A model generated the notes under the pieces. That model saw only the letters and a program-made list of their open reading frames with translations. It was not told the DNA's origin and did not search any database. Shown one piece after another: positions 59,098-64,000 of a stretch of 64,000 nucleotides of DNA (its first letter is position 1; each line of letters begins with the position of its first letter). This DNA is from Chloroflexota bacterium (GTDB lineage Bacteria; Chloroflexota; Anaerolineae; 4572-78; J111): the NCBI GenBank assembly GCA_016860845.1, contig BOKF01000038.1:1-64000 (forward strand), in the 5' to 3' direction. The position numbers were made by a program, and so were the translations under genes.

Positions 59098-60819
59098 ATG
59101 GGAAAATTACTAACCGGCGCTGAAATTGTGTGGGAATGTTTGCTCCTGGAAGGCGTCGAGGTGGTATTTGGCTATCCCGGCGGCGCGATTCTGCCCACCT
59201 ATGATGCGCTTCACAAATACCAGGATCGCATTCACCACGTCTTGACCCGCCACGAGCAGGGAGCGACCCACATGGCCGATGGCTACGCCCGCGCCAGCGG
59301 CAAGGTCGGTGTGGCCATGGCTACCTCCGGCCCCGGCGCGACCAATATGGTCACCGGCATCGCTACGGCCATGATGGACTCCTCGCCGATTGTGTGCATC
59401 ACCGGCCAGGTGGCGACCACAGCGATTGGCGGGGACGCCTTCCAGGAAACCGATATTACCGGCATTACCCAGCCCATTACCAAGCACAACTACCTGGTCA
59501 CCGACATCAACGATCTGGTTGAAACAATGCGTGAGGCCTTTTATATCGCTCGCACCGGACGGCCCGGCCCGGTGCTGGTGGACATTGCTAAAGATGTCCA
59601 GAACGCCAAGATCGAATTCGAGGGCTACTCTGATGAGCCTATTGAGCTGCCCGGCTACCATCCCCCGGAGAAAGCCCCGGACGAACAAGTCGCTGCCGCG
59701 CTGGAACTTATCAACACCGCCAAGCAGCCCATTATTCTGGCCGGCCACGGGGTGTTACTCGCCGGTGCGATGAAGGAGCTGAGAGAACTGGCCGAAAAAG
59801 GCAACATCCCGGTGACGACCACTTTACTGGGGATCGGCTGCTTCCCGGCCAGCCACCCGCTGAACCTGGGCATGATGGGCATGCATGGCGGGGCATGGTG
59901 CAATTATGCCGTGCAAGAGGCCGATTTGATCATTGCCTGTGGTATGCGCTTCGACGACCGGGTGACCGGCAACCTCAAGACCTATTCGCCCAATTCCAAG
60001 AAAATCCATATTGAAATTGACGCCTCCGAAATCAACAAAAACGTCAAGGTGGATGTTGGCATTCACGCCGACCTGGGCACGGTGCTGCGCCAAGTTAACC
60101 CCGGCGTGGAAAGAGGCCCCGACCGGACCGGCTGGTGGGCTAAAATTCGTGACTGGCAGGAAGATGCCAACGAGCGCGATGTTCTCCAGTTTGAGACCCC
60201 CACCCTGCTGGCGGCGCAGGCCATCCGTAAAATCTATGAGGGTACCGAAGGTAAAGCCTTTGTGGTCAGCGATGTCGGCCAGCACCAGATGCTGGAGTGC
60301 CAGTATTACGGCCACGAGGACCCCTACACCCTCAGCACCTCCGGCGGCCTGGGCACGATGGGCTTCAGCCTGCCCGCAGCGATTGGGGCCAGCTTCCATG
60401 TTAAAGATCGGGAAATCTGGACGGTTGCCGGCGACGGCTGCATCCAGATGACCATTATGGAACTGGCGACTGCCGTGCAGGAAAAATGCAATATCAACAT
60501 CTGCATTATCAACAACGGCTACCTGGGCATGGTTCGCCAGTGGCAGCAGATGTTCTACGAAAGCCGTTATGTCGAAACGCCGATCTACAGTCCCGACTAT
60601 GTCAAACTGGCCGAGGCTTACGGCATGCCGGGTTATCGGGTGGAGAAACAAGAAGACATCATCCCAACCATGCGTAAAGCCCAGGCTTACCAGGGGCCGG
60701 TTTTGATTGAATTTGTGGTGGAACGCTTCGACAACGTCTACCCCATGGTGCCTGCCGGCGCCGATTTGCACAATATGATCCGGCGGCCCCACCCCCGTTT
60801 TGAGAAAATGGAAATGTAG
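59098..60819 (+). CDS. ilvB: acetolactate synthase large subunit
   Basis: 573 residues from ATG 59098 after AAGGAG. TPP enzyme: GYPGGAILP, catalytic Glu in HEQGATHMADGYARASGK, FAD/TPP central region, GDGCIQMTIMELATAV and INNGYLGMVRQWQQMFY. Condenses pyruvate (or 2-oxobutyrate plus pyruvate) in Val, Leu and Ile synthesis, with IlvN as regulatory subunit. Under control of the upstream attenuator. The stop is at the edge of a heptad repeat. Confidence 0.95.
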   Translation: MGKLLTGAEIVWECLLLEGVEVVFGYPGGAILPTYDALHKYQDRIHHVLTRHEQGATHMADGYARASGKVGVAMATSGPGATNMVTGIATAMMDSSPIVCITGQVATTAIGGDAFQETDITGITQPITKHNYLVTDINDLVETMREAFYIARTGRPGPVLVDIAKDVQNAKIEFEGYSDEPIELPGYHPPEKAPDEQVAAALELINTAKQPIILAGHGVLLAGAMKELRELAEKGNIPVTTTLLGIGCFPASHPLNLGMMGMHGGAWCNYAVQEADLIIACGMRFDDRVTGNLKTYSPNSKKIHIEIDASEINKNVKVDVGIHADLGTVLRQVNPGVERGPDRTGWWAKIRDWQEDANERDVLQFETPTLLAAQAIRKIYEGTEGKAFVVSDVGQHQMLECQYYGHEDPYTLSTSGGLGTMGFSLPAAIGASFHVKDREIWTVAGDGCIQMTIMELATAVQEKCNINICIINNGYLGMVRQWQQMFYESRYVETPIYSPDYVKLAEAYGMPGYRVEKQEDIIPTMRKAQAYQGPVLIEFVVERFDNVYPMVPAGADLHNMIRRPHPRFEKMEM

Positions 60820-60879
60820 GGAGTAAGGAGTAAGGAGTAAAGAAGAGCCTTACTACCTACTACTTACTACCTACTACCC
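60819..60879. repeat. heptad-repeat hairpin (GGAGTAA / CTTACTA)
   Basis: Three GGAGTAA units, then CTTACTA/CCTACTA units, complementary over part of their length. It fills the ilvB-ilvN spacer. Confidence 0.8.
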
Positions 60880-60916
60880 AATTACTGCTAACTGCACAGA
60901 AAAAGGATAAACAATC

Positions 60917-61447
60917 ATGAAACAAACACTTGTTGCTCTTGTGGAAGATAAACCGGGTGTGCTTAATCGGGTGGCCAGCCTTTTCCGCCGCCGTAACTTT
61001 AATATCGAAAGTCTAACGGTCGGCCACAGCGAAACGCCGGGCGTTAGCCGCATGACTATTGTCACCGATGAGTACGAAAATATCCGGCGCAATGTCATTC
61101 GGGCTAACCTGCTCAAGCTGATCAATGTGATTGACGTGCAGGATGTCACCGACCAGCCTAGCGTTATCCGCGAAACCGCCCTGATTAAAGTAAAAGCTGA
61201 TGCGACCATTCGCGGCCAGGTGATGGATGTGGCCGAAATGTACCGGGCGCGCATTGTGGATGTGGCCACCGAGATTCTGATTGTAGAAGTTACCGGCGAA
61301 CCCGGCAAGCTGGAGTCGCTCGTCGAAGTTCTGGAGCCTTTTGGGGTGTTGGAAATTATGCGCAGCGGCAAAATCGCCATGACCCGTGGCGTGGTCAAAC
61401 CTCGACCCGATCTGGCCCCAGCTATGAAATCCAACGGCAAACATTAA
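60917..61447 (+). CDS. ilvN: acetolactate synthase small (regulatory) subunit
   Basis: 176 residues. N-terminal ACT domain (VEDKPGVLNRVASLFRRRNFNIESL at about 9-33) that binds valine for feedback inhibition, and a C-terminal domain (VDVATEILIVEVTGEPGKLESLV). Typical IlvN/IlvH length of long form. Activates IlvB. Ribosome binding sequence AAAAAGGA. Confidence 0.95.
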   Translation: MKQTLVALVEDKPGVLNRVASLFRRRNFNIESLTVGHSETPGVSRMTIVTDEYENIRRNVIRANLLKLINVIDVQDVTDQPSVIRETALIKVKADATIRGQVMDVAEMYRARIVDVATEILIVEVTGEPGKLESLVEVLEPFGVLEIMRSGKIAMTRGVVKPRPDLAPAMKSNGKH

Positions 61448-61450
61448 ACA

Positions 61451-61543
61451 AAGTAGCAGGGTAAAGGTAGCAAGGTAACAGCTTGTAGATTATGACCACT
61501 CTGCTACCCTACTACTTGCTACCCTGCTATTCTGCCACCTTAC
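61451..61543. repeat. heptad-repeat hairpin (AGTAGCA / CCTGCTA)
   Basis: 5' units AGTAGCA, GGTAGCA; 3' units CTGCTAC, CCTACTA. Arms fold on each other with some mismatches. Between ilvN and ilvC, ending before GAGAAGGGA. Confidence 0.75.
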
Positions 61544-61569
61544 AAATTTCTGAGAAGGGAATCTTATAA

Positions 61570-63048
<1,479 letters not shown>

Positions 63049-63053
63049 AAGTA

Positions 63054-63145
63054 GGGAGGCGAGGGTGCGATGAGGCGAGGAGGTGACGGAATTTCTTGGC
63101 TTGCTTCGCCTCATCGCTTCGCTCAGCTTCGCGTCCTCGTCTCCC
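63054..63145. repeat. heptad-repeat hairpin (GAGGCGA-type, second site)
   Basis: GGGAGGCGAGGG-type 5' arm and CGCCTC/CGTCCTCG 3' arm, related to the unit at 45731-45801. It lies after the ilvC stop. Confidence 0.7.
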
Positions 63146-63329
63146 AAAAATCCCAATTTTTCCTGGCGGTTGAGGCTGGTCTGGAGGCACCCCTGTCATT
63201 CGCGGCTGATTGTTATCCGAAAATTAAGGTTTTTGTTAGAAAACAGGTATAATATAAGAATGTGAGAGGAGAGATTATTGGCCCGTAGGACAAGCTAAAG
63301 CTTAGCCTACCTTAGATAAGGATAATTGA

Positions 63330-63491
63330 ATGGCAGATCAAAACAAGGCGCGTCGAATCGAAGAAAAAATCCGGCAGAAGCTGGCCCAGTTGGGCGAAGC
63401 CCTGGACGAGTGGTTGAACAAGCAGCGCTTGCAACCCCAACCCATCCCGGTTCCGGTAGACCGTCCCTACCGCAAAAAAATTAACAATTAA
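63330..63491 (+). CDS. 53-residue charged protein between ilvC and leuA
   Basis: From ATG 63330 (AAGGATAATTG upstream) to TAA 63489. Basic, predicted helical: RRIEEKIRQKLAQLGEALDE then a Pro-rich end (QPQPIPVPVDRPYRKK). No family recognised. The last codons and stop lie in a heptad repeat. A position within the ilv-leu operon suggests coexpression; function unknown. Confidence 0.5.
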   Translation: MADQNKARRIEEKIRQKLAQLGEALDEWLNKQRLQPQPIPVPVDRPYRKKINN

Positions 63492-63715
63492 CCGTTGGCT
63501 ATTCACAATTGGCAATTAGAAAGGTGGTGATGCCTGTGACAGGCGATGCCCTCGCTGACCTTAGCGACCTTAGCAAACAGTACCCAGAAATTTTGTCTTT
63601 AAGCAAAACAACCTTATCATGCAACCCAACTGGGGGTTGGTGATTGGCAATTGTTAATCTGGTCCAAACCTTAGCTTAACCGCTACTTTGCGACTTGTTA
63701 CCAGTTTCCAGTCAC
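63480..63715. repeat. heptad tracts in the leuA leader
   Basis: TTAACAA/TTGGCAA-type 7-mers at 63480-63522 and again near 63639-63660, then a C/T-rich heptad tract (TTACCAG, TTTCCAG type) to about 63715. They fill the leader between the small protein gene and leuA. No leader peptide or T-box features were found. Confidence 0.6.
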
Positions 63716-63745
63716 CAACCTCCGCCCAAATTCAGGAGGACAAAA

Positions 63746-64000
63746 ATGACTGAGAACAGTGACGTACCCGTAAAAAAAGATAAGCTGATTATCTTTGATA
63801 CCACTTTGCGCGATGGCGAGCAATCCCCCGGCGCTACCCTGAATATTGAAGAGAAATTGGAGATTGCCCGTCAACTCTCCCGGCTGGGTGTAGATATTTG
63901 CGAGGCCGGTTTTCCCATCGCCTCCCCCGGCGATTTTGAAGCCGTCCGGCGTATTGCCGAAGAAGTTGGTCCGTTGACCGAGGGTCGCAAAGGCGGCAAG
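63746..64000 (+). CDS. leuA: 2-isopropylmalate synthase (3' partial)
   Basis: First 85 codons, cut by the window end. ATG 63746 follows [26 protein letters not shown] is the catalytic metal-binding start of the LeuA family (Asp in TLRDGEQ), followed by [27 protein letters not shown]. It makes isopropylmalate, the first step of leucine synthesis, and fits the ilv operon. Confidence 0.93.
   Translation, partial: MTENSDVPVKKDKLIIFDTTLRDGEQSPGATLNIEEKLEIARQLSRLGVDICEAGFPIASPGDFEAVRRIAEEVGPLTEGRKGGK

Noticed and set aside
60819..61543. Heptad tracts considered as CRISPR or tRNA-like structures
   Set aside because: There are no spacers between constant repeats and no cloverleaf features; units are only 7 bases and adjacent.
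63492..63745. Possible T-box or leader peptide ahead of leuA
   Set aside because: No T-box signature sequence, no Leu-rich short frame and no terminator were found; only heptad tracts.

Overview
The window most likely comes from a Chloroflexota bacterium, probably Anaerolineae or Caldilineae. This is an inference from gene content: F420-type luciferase-like oxidoreductase, archaeal-type CTP-dependent riboflavin kinase, class II KetolAcid reductoisomerase, split phenylacetyl-CoA epoxidase subunits, Thr/Pro-rich secreted proteins and many GT-C membrane proteins. There is no rRNA, tRNA or CRISPR array that I can see. Both window ends cut a gene: a solute-binding protein at the left, leuA at the right.

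Layout. (1) 1-20,402, plus strand: a carbohydrate ABC transporter (double solute-binding protein, two permeases, two ATPases, small membrane protein), followed by a catabolic island with two sugar isomerase/epimerase TIM barrels, the two halves of a Tm-1-like protein (Tm-1-like ATP-binding protein and PEP-hydrolase-like TIM barrel), a Gfo/Idh oxidoreductase, two MaoC dehydratases with an SDR, and a PP2C phosphatase; an IclR regulator with its own promoter closes it. A ferritin-like gene, an AT-rich HEPN gene, a small kinase and several small-domain genes are interspersed. (2) 20,407-24,666: a secreted beta-propeller and a flavin cluster (riboflavin kinase-HAD fusion, FMN split-barrel protein, F420-type oxidoreductase) with divergent promoters. 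(3) 24,663-39,336: mixed housekeeping and envelope genes (MFS exporter, MsrB, GT-C membrane protein, ScyD-like anchored propeller, c-type cytochrome, CBS-ACT protein, HxlR regulator between two methyltransferases, AKR/SDR pair, Na/Pi-like carrier, UspA). (4) 39,427-50,598: two gene remnants, then a phenylacetate cluster (paaK, aldehyde dehydrogenases, hydratase/isomerase, paaA, a split paaD, two short paaB-like genes, paaC, a paaY-like gene). (5) 50,625-58,767: envelope proteins, an HDAC/acetylpolyamine amidohydrolase, GT39 transferase and RecD2 helicase. (6) 58,800-64,000: ilvB-ilvN-ilvC-leuA operon with a complete peptide-dependent transcription attenuator.

The most unusual property of the window is a class of dispersed hairpins built from imperfect tandem 7-base units. 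Their unit sequence differs from site to site but the architecture is the same: heptads on one arm, complementary heptads on the other, placed between a stop codon and the next ribosome binding site. About eighteen sites are seen; two lie inside reading frames (RecD2, GT39) and encode extra peptide without breaking the frame. A second, C/G-run palindrome family has also entered paaA and GT39 in frame. A longer composite member occurs four times and always ends a few bases before a Shine-Dalgarno sequence. Other standouts are the ilv attenuator, the in-frame tandem duplication of a binding protein whose two copies differ only in two patches, the split paaD gene and the riboflavin kinase-phosphatase fusion.
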